Below, piece after piece: positions 1-10,928 of a stretch of DNA of 64,000 bases; position 1 is the first letter of the stretch, and each line of letters starts with the position of its first letter. The DNA is from Zygaena filipendulae. Taxonomy: Eukaryota; Arthropoda; Insecta; Lepidoptera; Zygaenidae. The stretch covers positions 13,608,001 through 13,672,000 of the forward strand of contig OU015650.1 in NCBI GenBank assembly GCA_907165275.2. The letters are read 5' to 3'. The position numbers and the translations under genes are program-made. The notes under the pieces are model-generated. The model made no database searches. It worked only from the letters and a program-made list of their open reading frames with translations, and was not told the origin of the DNA.

Positions 1-1810
1 CGATACAAATTTTTTTTTGTTCCCATAGCATATAGGTACCTAGTACAGCCTTTTTGGAACTTGCACATCAAAATCTTGAAAAATTCGCCTTGAACAAACA
101 CCATTGGATAAATTAACAATCCCCTGACTGCGGAGTCAAAACTATCTCTAGAGTAGGTCTTTGATCTTTTCAGGAATAAGCTGTCTAAGGTATAGAGTCA
201 CATGTATTCAGGAACCAGTTTTATTTTTCAAACGTTGGTGAAAAAAAAAAATACGATTTCATGATCAGAACAAGTGAATTACGTCACGGCACGGCATCGA
301 TCCATGTGACGTTTGCAGGCGAGGTGGGCAATTTAAAATTAGATTGTTGCCGGCACTCTTCAACAGCGGGGCCGGCTGGACCAGCTCCAAAGCGACATTG
401 GACATAGCCAATGTCAAGTTTGTTTTTATTTTTTTTTATTTTTTCACTTTCGATTGCATAACGAGGCAAAGAATCGTTGGACTGATCCAACGGTTATTAA
501 AACAAAAATAATTAATTGAACAGTTCTGATAGGTTAATATCACAACGGCGCTGTACGCTAGGTATTAAACTATGTGAAGACTGAACATAAGCTTAATTCC
601 AACATTCAATCACTATTTGACGATAGCAGGTATTATTTAGGTAGGTAGGTATAAAAATTTTAAAAAATTGTATCTTAAATAGATAAAATATTACCTGCCT
701 ACTTCATCTATTTTTCCGATGTAACTAGTAATTTTTCATAGGTAAACATAAAATAAACATAGGTCACAAACAAAATTGAAATCGGGAACACGGGGATAAT
801 ATCTTTATATTAGTAATTAAAATAACATTACAAAGTACTTACATATTTTTTTTCAAGGATTATAATAATAACAATAATCAATTTATGACTGTGGAGTGTG
901 GACGAGGCAAAGGAAGTATGGAATCGTACCAAGTGCAGGATGTAGGTACATAATCTGCGCCCACTTTACTGGGATATAAGAGTGAGTTAATGCATGTAAA
1001 ATATAATAAAAACGCGTGAGTGCCGTGGAACACTTGGTTAAAACGAAGTTTTTCCATATTAAACTGAGTGCGCTATGTCAGTTATTCGTGAAAAGAGGCA
1101 AAAATATAAAAAAAACTCATTTTGAAAAAATGAAAGTTGCATTGCTTTTACATCACGCCGTGACGGAAAATTAATTTTTAATCCCATCCGTACCGTGCGA
1201 TAAGAACTTCGTTGTAAAAACAATTTGCTCCACATTATGACAATTACGCGCAATTTCTATTTCTACGATAAAAAAGTAAGCGTAGGCCTTCGTAGAGACT
1301 TTAGCTACGGTATTACCACCGTAGACCGACGAACAGTCGTAGCAAGCGTTGCGAAAGAGGCCATTGCATGGCAGCAAATACTAATCATACCTTTTACTTA
1401 AATTTTTCTTGTTGTCACCTTTTTAAAATTAGCAAAAACACACCTTTTCTTCTCTATTATCAGCTATGTGCCTGTATTAATTACATTAGAATTAAAAGCC
1501 TCAACTAAAAAACAAGCTATGATACAGTTTCCGAAGACAATTAGAAGTTTATGCTATAATATCATATTTCACTTCATTTTAAAAGATGGGTTTGATTCTT
1601 AAGAGTTTCGTAGGTCTACTCTAGGTACTTGTCTTACTCGTGAACTTTGCGTAGATTAATTATTATCAGATGCTAATTTGCTACGTCTTATTCTTATACC
1701 ACCTTATGAAGGCTTTACCACTGCATATTATGTCTTACGTCATACATTTTTTCATTTTGTTTCGTTCTCATAACGAAAGTTGGTACTCAGTAATGTTTTC
1801 GTAGACATAT
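1..1810. other. Unassigned AT-rich DNA
   Basis: I see no supported gene. The open frames here are short and overlap each other on both strands. A GC-richer patch around 280-420 reads open on the minus strand for about 68 codons, but it has no family signature and no convincing splice sites. The rest is AT-rich sequence with poly-A/T runs. Confidence 0.5.
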
Positions 1811-3371
1811 TACACACATCAAAAGTGTCTAGGGATCAAGCATTTTTATGCGGATTTCTTGAGATTGAGATGTGGCTTTGTAATAAATTTATGATTTTAT
1901 AAATTTATATGGATCCTTTTTGGTGCATTACATAATTTGAATCAGGAACTGTCAATCAAATTCGAGTAAAAGATGAAAATCAGCTGTCAATATTTTCCCT
2001 ATAAAAACATACAACGCATTGAAGACATTATTAGTGCTACTGTTTCCCTACTACTGATTAAAACCAACGTTATTATGGAGCGGCGACGTCATTTAAGCAG
2101 GGAAGAAATGCTCAGAGCCGTGGGAATGATAGAAGCTGGTTCCCGGCAACGTACTGTGGCTTTAGCTCTGAATACAAGTCAGAGTGTTATCAGTCGACTT
2201 TGGACACGTTACCGAAGCACTGGTACCGTGGCTGAGCGCCATGGAGGACGGTATCGCTGCACCACACGGAGACAAGACCGATACATTCAAATCTTAACTC
2301 GAAGAGCTCCAACAATAACCGCCATAATGTTAGCCGTGAGGCTTCATCACTCTTCAGGGAACTTAATTAGCGACCAAACAGTCAGAAACCGCTTGCATGA
2401 AGTGAACCTTCATTCCCGAAGACCGCTACGGGTACCACCTATAGCAATGCACAATCGTAGGATTCGATATCAATGGGCTCTTGAACACAGAAATTGGGCA
2501 GAAGAACAATGGCGTTTCGTGTGCTTTTCTGATGAGTCTCGTTTTGGTATGAGACCGGATACAAGACGTATACGACACTGGAGAACCCCTGGACGCCAAC
2601 AGCGATTAAAATCCTGCCAGGAAGTCCATCCTTATAGTGGTGGAACCATCATGGTATGGGCGGGTATTTGGATCGGCGGAAGAACTGAGTTGATTTAGAT
2701 CAGAGGCAACCTCAAAGCTCAAATTTATGCTGAGACGATTGTATCAGACGTCATCGTTCCTCTACAAGTGCAAATCGGTCCCTTATTTCAGTTAATGCAT
2801 GATAATGCACGACCGCACACCGCAAGAGTTGTAAGACAGACTCTCGCCGCAGCTAACATCAATGTCCTGCCCTGGCCTGCTCAGTCGCCAGACTTGAACC
2901 CGATTGAGCATGCATGGGATATGCTACAGAGAAGAGCTCTGCCGAATATGGAGGGTATCCAGTCGCAAGAAGACCTTTTTTTGTTGTTGCAACGAACATG
3001 GGCGGCCATTCCACAGCGTGATTTGGATGAACTCATTTTGAGTATGCCAAACCGATGTTCTTGTGTTGTTAGTGTTCGCGGTAGAAACACGGATTATTAA
3101 TTGTTTAAGTTACCCAATAAAATTTTAAAGAAAACTGTTATTTCAGTCTTTTTTTCGAACTTTAATGTTAGTGGTTCAAATGTCAAAAATCCCTTTATTA
3201 GGAAAATGGCAAATTTCTTTATTAATGCAAAGGTGACTTGGTTTATCGTTACTGTGACAAACGAAAACACTTTATTTGATGAATCCTTAAAGAAAATTTT
3301 AATTAATATCAATCAGGAGAAAAGTTATTGCAAAAATATATGTTGATCCCTAGACACTTTTGATGTGTGTA
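1811..3371 (+). mobile_element. Tc1-like transposon, near-intact copy
   Basis: A complete Tc1/mariner-superfamily element. The terminal inverted repeats at 1813-1839 and 3343-3369 are 27 bp and identical (they begin CACACATCAAAAGTGTCTAG). Each end is flanked by TA, the target duplication of this superfamily. The element carries one transposase gene in + orientation and has short ends rather than the 200-bp IR/DR ends seen in some Tc1 elements. Perfect ends and a single coding lesion suggest a recent insertion. Confidence 0.93.
2075..3100 (+). pseudogene. Tc1-like DD34E transposase with one in-frame stop
   Basis: Cut-and-paste transposase of about 341 codons, the usual Tc1 length. I start it at the ATG at 2075 (MERRRHLSREEM); an in-frame ATG at 1973 adds 34 residues that do not look like the family. 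The N-terminal 110 residues are basic and helix-turn-helix-like. The catalytic triad is Asp153 (FSDES), Asp243 (MHDNARPH) and Glu278 (DLNPIEH), with exactly 34 residues between the second Asp and the Glu. A TAG at 2696-2698 (codon 208) interrupts the frame; reading continues in the same frame on both sides, so this is one nonsense change and not a frameshift. The DDE core is therefore split and this copy should be inactive unless the stop is read through. Confidence 0.93.
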
Positions 3372-4363
3372 TATTGTACGTGAATCAATAACGTAGACCT
3401 CTACATAGGTTCTACTGCTACGTTATGACCAATGCAGGCCTACGCAGCCTCTACGGTCTACGAAGCAGTTTATTTTAATACGTTCAGTGTTGGAACTACT
3501 GAGTTATTATTTAAAGTTTTTAATTTTACGTGATCATTACGTCACTTATTAAGTACACGTATTATACGTTGTATTAGTCCTTGACTGTCCTTAACTGTCC
3601 TTGACCGCTATTAGCATTTAGAATGAGATTATAGAAGCTAAAAGCGATTATTTACACCTAAACGACTGTGCGGAAGCCTCATGAGTGCTTTCGTAACCGT
3701 CTATTGTCCCATTTAAAACATCCTCGGAAAAAATATGACGCTACAAAATAAAAATCTTGGTTGATTGGAAATAGGGATCGCGGTTATATTTAAAACTGAA
3801 TTTTTTTAATCCTGCGAATGTTATTAATTTAAATAACATTTTAAGATTTTTTTTTTTGACATTTGCTGTAGATTTTTAATTCCATTGCTCCGCATTCTCT
3901 TCAAAAAGCTTTAAAAGATAAGTTAATAACAAAATTTTAATCCTAAAAAGAATACTACCTACACTCTCTATTATTTTGACGACACAACCGTAAAATATTT
4001 GATGATATTTCAAATTTTTATGTGATAAGATTTTTGTTCTTCTGCCAAACAGGAGAGGATTCATAGCCCTAGAAACGAAAAATAGCACACTCTCATTTAT
4101 CTATACGTGTCGTATAGATAAATGACAATGAACTGGTGACCATGGCAATGCAGTCACTGGAGCACCGTTCAGCGTTCAGCCTTGACCGCAGTCCGCATCT
4201 TGAAGTCTCACAACAGCTAGTGTTAGAGGTTTTTGCATAATGTACATACATTTAGACGAGCCCCTCGATTTCATTTGCATAAACATTTACCTAGGTATGT
4301 TATTTGTGTTTTAACACGTGAGTCGTGACACTTGAATCACCTAATAGTAAATCTTATATATTA
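3372..4363. other. Unassigned AT-rich DNA with one short hairpin
   Basis: No gene is supported. The stretch contains poly-T runs, a short perfect hairpin at 4093-4125 (listed separately) and otherwise nothing I recognise. Confidence 0.5.
4093..4125. repeat. Perfect 15-bp-stem hairpin
   Basis: Two 15-bp arms (4093-4107 and 4111-4125, beginning TCATTTATCTATACG) are exact inverses around a 3-base loop. It is too short to call a mobile element and could be a chance or cruciform-type palindrome. Confidence 0.6.
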
Positions 4364-4590
4364 TACTAGCTGTCCTGCGCGGTTTCACCCGCGATAATTT
4401 CGAAGTGTCCGCGAAATTATTCCATACAAACTTTGCAACCCCTTTTTATCTGCTTAGGAGTTGAATTTTCAAAAATCCTTTCTTATCTACGTCATACAAA
4501 GAACACATCTTCCAAGTTTCAGGTCTCTACGTTCAGCGGTTTAGGCTGTAACCTGTATCCATCAGTCATTCAGGACAAAGCATTTTATAT
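4364..4590 (+). repeat. Dispersed repeat family A, divergent copy
   Basis: Begins CTAGCTGTCCTGCGCGGTTT and continues through a CCCGCG block into sequence that diverges from the standard 200-bp family A unit, with a TTTCAGGTCTCTACGTTCAG segment in place of the usual middle. The long + frame starting at 4433 lies over it and is a chance frame. Confidence 0.65.
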
Positions 4591-5635
4591 GTATCGATAT
4601 GTATACTATAGTCTATACGTACTATACGCGAGTTATATCGCGGGGAAGAGCAAGTACGTAGGTATAAAAACTATATTCGACTGTGCTCGTTTAGATACAT
4701 CCGATGGTTTTTATTGTCAGTTTGCATATTTTTATTGCGACGATAACGGCGCTGTTGAGAATGAGACGAGCCCCCCAATTTATCCGACACGAAACATGTG
4801 TGATACGTCATTGTTTTGTTCGTTTTCATTTCGCGCGTGGCCAGTCCTTTTATAATTATATAATTTAATTATGTCCTAATAAATATTATGAATATGAAGT
4901 GAGGTTTATTTTCTAATGAATCAGAATGAGAAATCAAAACAATATGGACGCGACGCGACAATGACGCTGACGCACATTCAAATACCACGCGAGCGAAGCA
5001 GCAGGCAAGCAGCTAACAATTTTTCTGTCTGAATTTTATTTTATACATTAATTTTTTTAATAATATATAAAATATTCTATAATATATATAAGCTTTTGTT
5101 TCTAATATTACAGGAAGAGACATGATATTCAAATCGAGCATCGTACCAATTGGTACCTTTACCCAAATTTCCAAATATTTTATTGCAATTTCGTGGTGTT
5201 CTGATACTCGCTCCGTTGTTTTCCTCAAAATAATAGGAACACAAATTTTGTAGTGCGAGCTTTGCACGCTGGCAAGATTTCACTTTATCATGCAATATTA
5301 AACCATTGATATAATACGTATAAATATCCAAGATCACACAGTCATAGAGAAGCAAAACGAAAAAAACTTGTACAATAGATATCGTATATACTCACAGGTT
5401 TTTTGATTAATTTTATAATATATAAAGCTCGATTACCACTCACTCACTGACATAATTGTTCTCCCAGAAGGAGCATCTCTAGGTTGATATAATGTATGGA
5501 ACATGTAGAGGGGACGTTTCGGTGATTATCTCATCAGGTAGTGAGTCGACTGCCCGCCGAAACTATCCATCGAAAGTGAAAACGTTTCTAACTAAATTTC
5601 ATCCACACCTTGGGCAAATTTCAATAGTGTAACTT
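4591..5635. other. Unassigned DNA
   Basis: No gene, RNA or mobile-element signature that I can support. AT-rich, with small overlapping minus-strand frames in 5013-5355 that show no family resemblance. Confidence 0.45.
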
Positions 5636-5995
5636 TTTTTCAAAATGGCGGAAAAAAACATGGCCGCCGAACAAAATTCAAACTCGATTATCTCCGAAAC
5701 TATAGGAGTCTGATGGGGGGTGCTCAAACAAATGTCATAGAGGTCAATGGGGGGCAACCGCCTGGTGTGGTAAAAATCCAAAATGGCGGATTCAAAATGG
5801 CGGCCAAAAAAAAAGTTGATCCGATCCGGGTGAGGTTCGGCATCCGGGGGTTTTTGGGGTCGCTGATGCCGAATCAGTTTTTCGATTGCGTCATTTTTCA
5901 AGATGGCCGCCGAACATTAGTTGTTTGTATGGGGAAATTGTTTCGGCCCTGGCTCGGAAATGCGAGCTGCTCGCAGCTCGCGCACAGGGCGATTC
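5636..5995. repeat. ATGGCGG-motif-rich repeat block
   Basis: The core motif AAAATGGCGG or its inverse recurs about five times (near 5642, 5660, 5779, 5794 and 5902) in a GC-richer block that ends with a palindromic CGAGCTGCTCGCAGCTCGCG near 5965. Both strands have long open frames here, which fits a repeat without stops and not a gene. The motif resembles the YY1/Pho binding consensus; whether that matters is inference. Confidence 0.5.
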
Positions 5996-6545
5996 TAGTA
6001 TACATTATAGATACGTATGTACCTACGTATGTCGTTGAGCCGTCTTATTCAACCATAAATTGTTGTCAATTATTGTTTTTTTGTATGTACTCTAGCTATA
6101 GACGACACTTTTTTACGGTTAGTATAGAACTGTAAATCTAGGTAGGTACAATATAAAAAAGTATTTATATCGATGGTTTAAACAAATATTTTATTTTAAT
6201 TGTAAACATCATAACAACATGTTGATACGTTTTTCTAATATCTAATCTCGACCCACTTAAAAGAAGCTTAAGATTACCTACTGAATGGTGTTGACTTGTT
6301 GAGTCGAAAATAATAATTTTTTTTGCATTGCTCGCAATTATTTTAAACGATTAATTTTACCTATTAGGTGCTAAAATTAGTAGGAAACAAAAATGATGAA
6401 GACTTCGCATTTAAATTTGATCAATAACTTGTAGAACTTGACATGATGAATGGAGAAGAATTTATCTTGTACCACCTATCGCAATAGGATGATTGATGAT
6501 GATATTGTGTATATTAGGTAAAATTGTGTGGGAGCAATATATTTT
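5996..6545. other. Unassigned AT-rich DNA
   Basis: Nothing recognisable beyond AT-rich spacer. Confidence 0.45.
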
Positions 6546-6750
6546 ATACTAGCTGTGCCGCGCGATTTCACCCACGTTCATTTCGGAGTTCCCGCGGGAA
6601 TTCCGGGATGAAAAGTACTATATGTCCTTCTCTGTACCCCTGAAAGTATGCATGCCAAATTTCATCCAAATCCGTTCAGCCGTTTTTGCGTGATTGAGTA
6701 ACAAACATCCAAACATCCACACTTTCACATTTATAATATTAGTAGGATTA
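6546..6750 (+). repeat. Dispersed repeat family A, full-length copy
   Basis: A good example of the family: start CTAGCTGTGCC-CGCGATTTCACCC, then TTCGGAGTTCCCGCGGGAAT, GTCCTTCTCTGTACCCCTGA, TTTCATCCAAATCCGTTCAG, GCGTGATTGAGTAACAAACA and the end TTTATAATATTAGTAGGAT. No coding capacity; most likely a SINE or the 3' tail of a LINE, as in other lepidopterans. Confidence 0.85.
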
Positions 6751-7165
6751 TTAGTTTTTAAGGTTAAATGGATTATACATAGAGATCCATTCTTCTAAAG
6801 ATAGTAGGAAATTTCTTTCAGCATTTACTATTAGTACCTAGATATCGTTTAACAATTCCAGCGATACTTCACTCATCAATACTTGCCCCCTGTCAAAGTT
6901 TTGCGAGTAATAGCCAGGCTGGCCTCGCTCTATTCCTGGCACATGCAGCGGCCAATGTCAGTGTCAAAACGACGCCGGGCCTTCGCAGAGAGATCTAATC
7001 ACCTCGTTAGCTTTTTTACTACTTAAAAGTAAAAAAGTGTCAAGATGATGAAGACTGTCATTTGACAGACATACGAGAGGCTACTAAAAGCACCAAAAAG
7101 AAAAGTGGATAGTGGGAACCGAAATTGTCATAGCTAAACTAAAAGTGATAGGTTTTTATTAACCG
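6751..7165. other. Unassigned spacer
   Basis: Unrecognised sequence between two family A copies, with no supported coding region. Confidence 0.45.
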
Positions 7166-7394
7166 ACTAGTTGTGCCCCGCGGTTTCACTCGCGTTAATT
7201 TCAGAGTTCCCGCAGGAATTCTGGGAGAAAAAGTACCCTATGTGTTAATCTGGTGCATAAGCTATATTATTGTAAAGTTTCATTTAAATCCATCCATTAG
7301 TTTTTGCGTGAGAGAGTAACAAACATCCATCCATCCATCCATCCATCCATCCGTACATACTTACAAACTTTCGCGTTTATAATATTAGTAGGAT
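7166..7394 (+). repeat. Dispersed repeat family A with CATC microsatellite
   Basis: A family A subfamily in which the tail has expanded into a (CATC)n tract at about 7325-7352 before the TTTATAATATTAGTAGGAT end. The middle (TGCATAAGCTATATTATTGT) matches the minus-strand copies near 33.3 and 47.9 kb, so the three form a subfamily. Confidence 0.85.
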
Positions 7395-7695
7395 AAATAA
7401 TTTGTCATGATAATTCTACTGTGCAGATACTGGCAAAAAATATTGATAAAAACTTCTAAGTGAATAATTATGTATCTAACATCAAATTATAAAGTATTTA
7501 CCGACGCTGTCTTAGCAACAACTAATGAGGATTAAGATTATAATATTTACACCAATAAATGAATCTGATTGAAACATAATAGTCGCATTGCGGGTGAAAA
7601 GTTAGTGCAATTGATACCATATCTCCCGATATAAAGCCATTGTGTGATAAATCGGTTAGAATTATTTATCCAACAGCACCGTTGGTAGGTACCTA
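7395..7695. other. Unassigned spacer
   Basis: AT-rich sequence with no gene or repeat signature that I recognise. Confidence 0.4.
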
Positions 7696-7770
7696 CTACC
7701 TATAGTGGTAACGCATTCGAATGCTACGCCAGGTATCGCGGGTTCGATCCCTGCATCAGGGTAAACATAT
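7696..7770 (+). repeat. tRNA-like (SINE head or tRNA relic)
   Basis: An A-box-like TAGTGGTAACGC is followed about 35 bases later by a B box in GCGGGTTCGATCCCTGC, which folds as a T arm. The expected 5' acceptor strand does not pair with the 3' side, so this is not a functional tRNA. A tRNA-derived SINE head is more likely. Confidence 0.5.
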
Positions 7771-8945
7771 ATGTGCAACATTAGTCTACAGAAAGTTTTA
7801 TTCTTCTTTTATATCTGAGTTCTTAAGTCAGATGATAAGTTTTTCCGAGTTTTTCCGACTTATAAAGACTTTTTCAGACTTCGTAAGGGAATATAATATT
7901 TCAGGAACTATTATTCATTCTTATTAAAAGTTTTTCACAGTCCAAGTTTTCCAGAAGGGTTAGTACTTAGTAACAGTCGGCGATAAAATCGACACAAAAT
8001 TTATCTGACTCACCCATAACTGTATAATCTAATGCAAAGGATAAATAAGATAAAACAGCAGAACACCGTATAAAATTTGCAATAGTTTTTCGCAAGCACT
8101 CTGTAAAATTTTATAGATAAAAACATCACGGTACACTTGCAACACTTGAAAAGTAGTTTGTGTGTGTAGTGACGTGATTATGTCCGATAAAACAAGTAAG
8201 TACCAATCGAAAAATTGATATCAAATTTTGAGTTGATAAGGAATTTCGCCTTGGACTTAGTGATAAGATTGAAAAAAAATCCTTCACAAAAAGTTTGGGT
8301 CGGGTGTCATTTATTATACTGATATTTGATGGTGCCCGTTCGAGTTAGGACGTTTTTTTTTACTTCCCCACTTTTTTAATACCTAGTAAGTTCAGCAGGA
8401 ATTAGCGTAAATGCACATTTTCTTAGACACAGGGACACATGAATGATCTTGGGCCTGGTTTATAGCAAATATTCGACTGCAAAGTTATATCTAAATTATA
8501 GAGCAAATAATCACTTATGCAACAACAATAAAAACCTCTTTTTTTCAGGGATCGCCTTGCTTGACCTTTTTAAACAAATAATAATAATGTAAAAACAATT
8601 CACAACTTGTAAGAAAAAGCAATTGGATTACTGAGAAATTCTTCTATTTATATTATATATATATATTTTTTTTTATTAAGTTGGTTAAAAAGCATAAAAA
8701 AATTCCACCTTCACACAGTGCTATCTAGTACATTAATAAAATAATCTAATCGAAGTATATACTTACCTATCTCCCATTATTATCTGAAGTGGATTCATAA
8801 AAATCCCTGGAAAATCGAGTAAAATGATGCAATAGTTATTATTATTAGGCATAAAAAATATCTATTTTCTCGTTCAAATAAAAAAGCACCGGTCGCGTCA
8901 GTCGCAAATAATGCTAAATCACGAAGTTAAAAGTGCACAAAATGC
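7771..8945. other. Unassigned AT-rich DNA
   Basis: No gene signature. Contains a short (AT)n tract near 8652-8666. Confidence 0.45.
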
Positions 8946-9085
8946 ACCCCGCGTTAATTAACACGGGAATTTCATGATAAAAGTAGGTACTCTTATGTCC
9001 TTTTCTGTACCCCCTGACAACATATTGTATACAAATTTTCATGATGATCGATTTGAGAAGTTAAGGCAACAGATAGATAGACATA
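8946..9085 (+). repeat. Dispersed repeat family A, degraded copy
   Basis: Keeps CCCCGCGTTAATTAACACGG, a GTCCTTTTCTGTACCCCCTG segment and the ATGATGATCG block, but has lost the usual ends. Confidence 0.6.
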
Positions 9086-9470
9086 ATTATGGATTATGGT
9101 GGTATGGATTTCCCCCTTGTTTTTGTGTCATGTACCTATCTGTCAGTAGTCAGTACTATTTAGTAGTTCCGCAGTCGCACATTCATTGATCATTACGAGT
9201 TACTTTTTCTTAAATCTTCAAACAAACCCTGCACGAAATCCGAGCGAATTAAAGTCTATGCTCAGAACAAAAGTTGATGCACTTACTAAATCAATGCGAA
9301 CAATGAAAATGTCATTCTCAGTTAGATGAATAGCCACACGAGGATGGGCGCAGCCAATCATTGAGGATCAAACGAGCAATATCCGGCCGCTCCTGGAGCT
9401 GAGGCAGGCGGCGCGGTCGCGAGGTATGTCAACGATACTACGTTTTACGGTTTAACGTCACAGAAGTAAA

Positions 9471-9674
9471 GGCGGAAACACACGTCTTGTATGTCGTGTC
9501 GTGTTGTGACACGATAGAGGTATATCGGTTTATAATTAGAGAAGCACTACAAAAGAAGGCGCCACCACACGAGACAACATACAAATATGTTTCTAACCAT
9601 ACTAAATGTATGAAACCGATATGCTTCTGTGACGTGAGAGAATACGACACGACACCCAAGTATGTTTCTGCCCC
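9471..9674. mobile_element. Foldback-type TIR element (MITE candidate)
   Basis: The two ends are imperfect inverse copies over about 65 bp: the left starts GGCGGAAACACACGTCTTGT, and the inverse of the right starts GGGGCAGAAACATACTTGGG. Both then carry TGTCGTGTCGT and ATATCGGTTT. Both strands are open across it because of this symmetry, so the frames at 9438-9738 are not genes. No clear target duplication. Confidence 0.6.
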
Positions 9675-9721
9675 AAGAAAAGTAATGTAACCATAAGCAC
9701 AACACACGTTGGTATTTTATA

Positions 9722-9927
9722 TGATAGCTGTCTCCCACGGTTTCACCCGCGGTAATTTCGGAGTTCCTGTGGGAATTAAGGGATAAAAAGTACCCTATGT
9801 CACTTAGGTTTACCGTAGCTTGCTATAAGTGAAAGAATTTTCAAAATCGGTTCAGTAGATGCAGAGATTACTCCCTACAACGTCACAAACTCACAAACTC
9901 TCAATTCACAAACTTGATCTGTTTATA
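9722..9927 (+). repeat. Dispersed repeat family A, variant 2
   Basis: Starts GATAGCTGTCTCCCACGGTT and carries the variant middle CACTTAGGTTTACCGTAGCT-TGCTATAAGTGAAAG shared with copies near 17.3 and 35.6 kb. Confidence 0.75.
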
Positions 9928-10095
9928 TCAGCTGTTCCCCGCGGTTTAAGACTGAAAAGTATATTCTGTAGGTACCTCTGACAATGTGTACGCATGCTTC
10001 ATGAAGTTTTGTAAAATTTCATCAATTTTACCTTCGTTAATTGTAAAGTTTCCGCGAAAATTCCGCGGTAAAAAGTACTCCATGTCGTTTTATTT
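9928..10095 (+). repeat. Dispersed repeat family A, degraded copy
   Basis: Begins TCAGCTGTTCCCCGCGGTTT directly after the previous copy and contains scrambled family segments (ACCTCTGACAATGTG, GCGGTAAAAAGTACTCCATG). Confidence 0.55.
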
Positions 10096-10390
10096 AGAAG
10101 CAATTTTTTTTGTCCCACTCAACAATACTGTATTGTTTTAGTCACACTAATCAACGGCACTAAAGTTTTATAAGCTGGAATGTACTTTAATTCGCTGCAT
10201 CTTGGCTCCAGAGCAATTTGTGTTAAACTATAATGTGTCATCGGGTGAATCATTGAGTCCCTGTCTCGTTCTTGATAATGCAACGTACATAATACTATAT
10301 AACCTAAATATCCTTTCAACTTCCTCATCTCGCGCTTTAACATTAAATGAAACCTTGATTTTATTCATTTTATTCTCTATTATTACCCAC

Positions 10391-10523
10391 TAGCTGTGCC
10401 TGTCCTTCTCTGTAGGTACCCCTGAAATCGTGCATGCCAAATTTCATCCAAATCCGTTCAGCCGTTTTTGCGTGATTGAGTAACAAACATCCACACTTTC
10501 GCATTTATAATATTAGTAGGATA
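10391..10523 (+). repeat. Dispersed repeat family A, internally deleted
   Basis: The CTAGCTGTGCC start jumps directly to TGTCCTTCTCTGTAGG and then runs normally to TTTATAATATTAGTAGGAT; about 70 bp of the CCCGCGGG region is missing. Confidence 0.8.
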
Positions 10524-10758
10524 ATAATTTGGTATTGCCAATCTTTGCGAGTAAAGGACTTTCCTTGTTACATTAGATTCTATTTCAAAACCTCGTCGAA
10601 TATTAAAATGATAATGCTTTCATTATAGCTATTCATTGAGATAATTTTACAATTATGATAATGGACACCCAAATGATTTTCCGTTTTTCTAATGATATTC
10701 TAAGGATCCGCTAAAGGACTGCTGTCTGAGCAAATAATTGCACTAAATGGATCGATTA

Positions 10759-10768
10759 TTTATTTATT
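10759..10768 (-). promoter_or_regulatory. Polyadenylation signals of the 10.8-kb exon
   Basis: Two overlapping minus-strand AATAAA hexamers (10759-10764 and 10763-10768) lie about 40 bases past the stop codon at 10805, the distance expected for a 3' end. They support the exon as a true last exon. Confidence 0.55.
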
Positions 10769-10804
10769 ATTTATATACATACCAGTGCATCCAAGGTTGT
10801 GAGT

Positions 10805-10928
10805 TTATCTGGTCTCCGGGAGTGGTGGTGGTGGTGGAGGCGGTGGTGGTTTCCCGCCAGGGCCAGCTTGCCCCGCAGCGGCCGCAGCCTCCATTGCTGC
10901 CTTGTAGTCAGCTGACGGTAGATTGCCA
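10805..10928 (-). CDS. Pro-rich candidate terminal exon (gene unidentified)
   Basis: A short 3'-terminal exon candidate read on the minus strand. A pyrimidine-rich acceptor ending TTCCCAG abuts 10928. One base completes the preceding codon, then 40 residues follow before TAA at 10805-10807: GNLPSADYKAAMEAAAAAGQ, then AGPGGK, nine prolines and LPETR. It is GC-rich against an AT-rich background, and AATAAA signals follow at once. I do not recognise the parent gene. The exon at 15063-15174 enters in the same phase and also starts G-x-L-P, so the two may be alternative last exons of one minus-strand gene whose other exons lie at higher coordinates. Low-complexity composition limits any homology claim. 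Confidence 0.55.

Noticed and set aside
4433..4855. 140-codon + strand frame
   Set aside because: It begins within a dispersed repeat and continues into AT-rich sequence; no domain and no start context.
5713..6135. 140-codon + and 100-codon - frames
   Set aside because: They lie on the ATGGCGG repeat block, which is stop-poor on both strands.
7696..7770. Functional tRNA gene
   Set aside because: A and B boxes are present but the acceptor arm does not pair, so it was kept only as a tRNA-like relic.
9438..9738. Overlapping + and - frames of 63-89 codons
   Set aside because: The sequence is a near-palindromic TIR element, which makes both strands open together.
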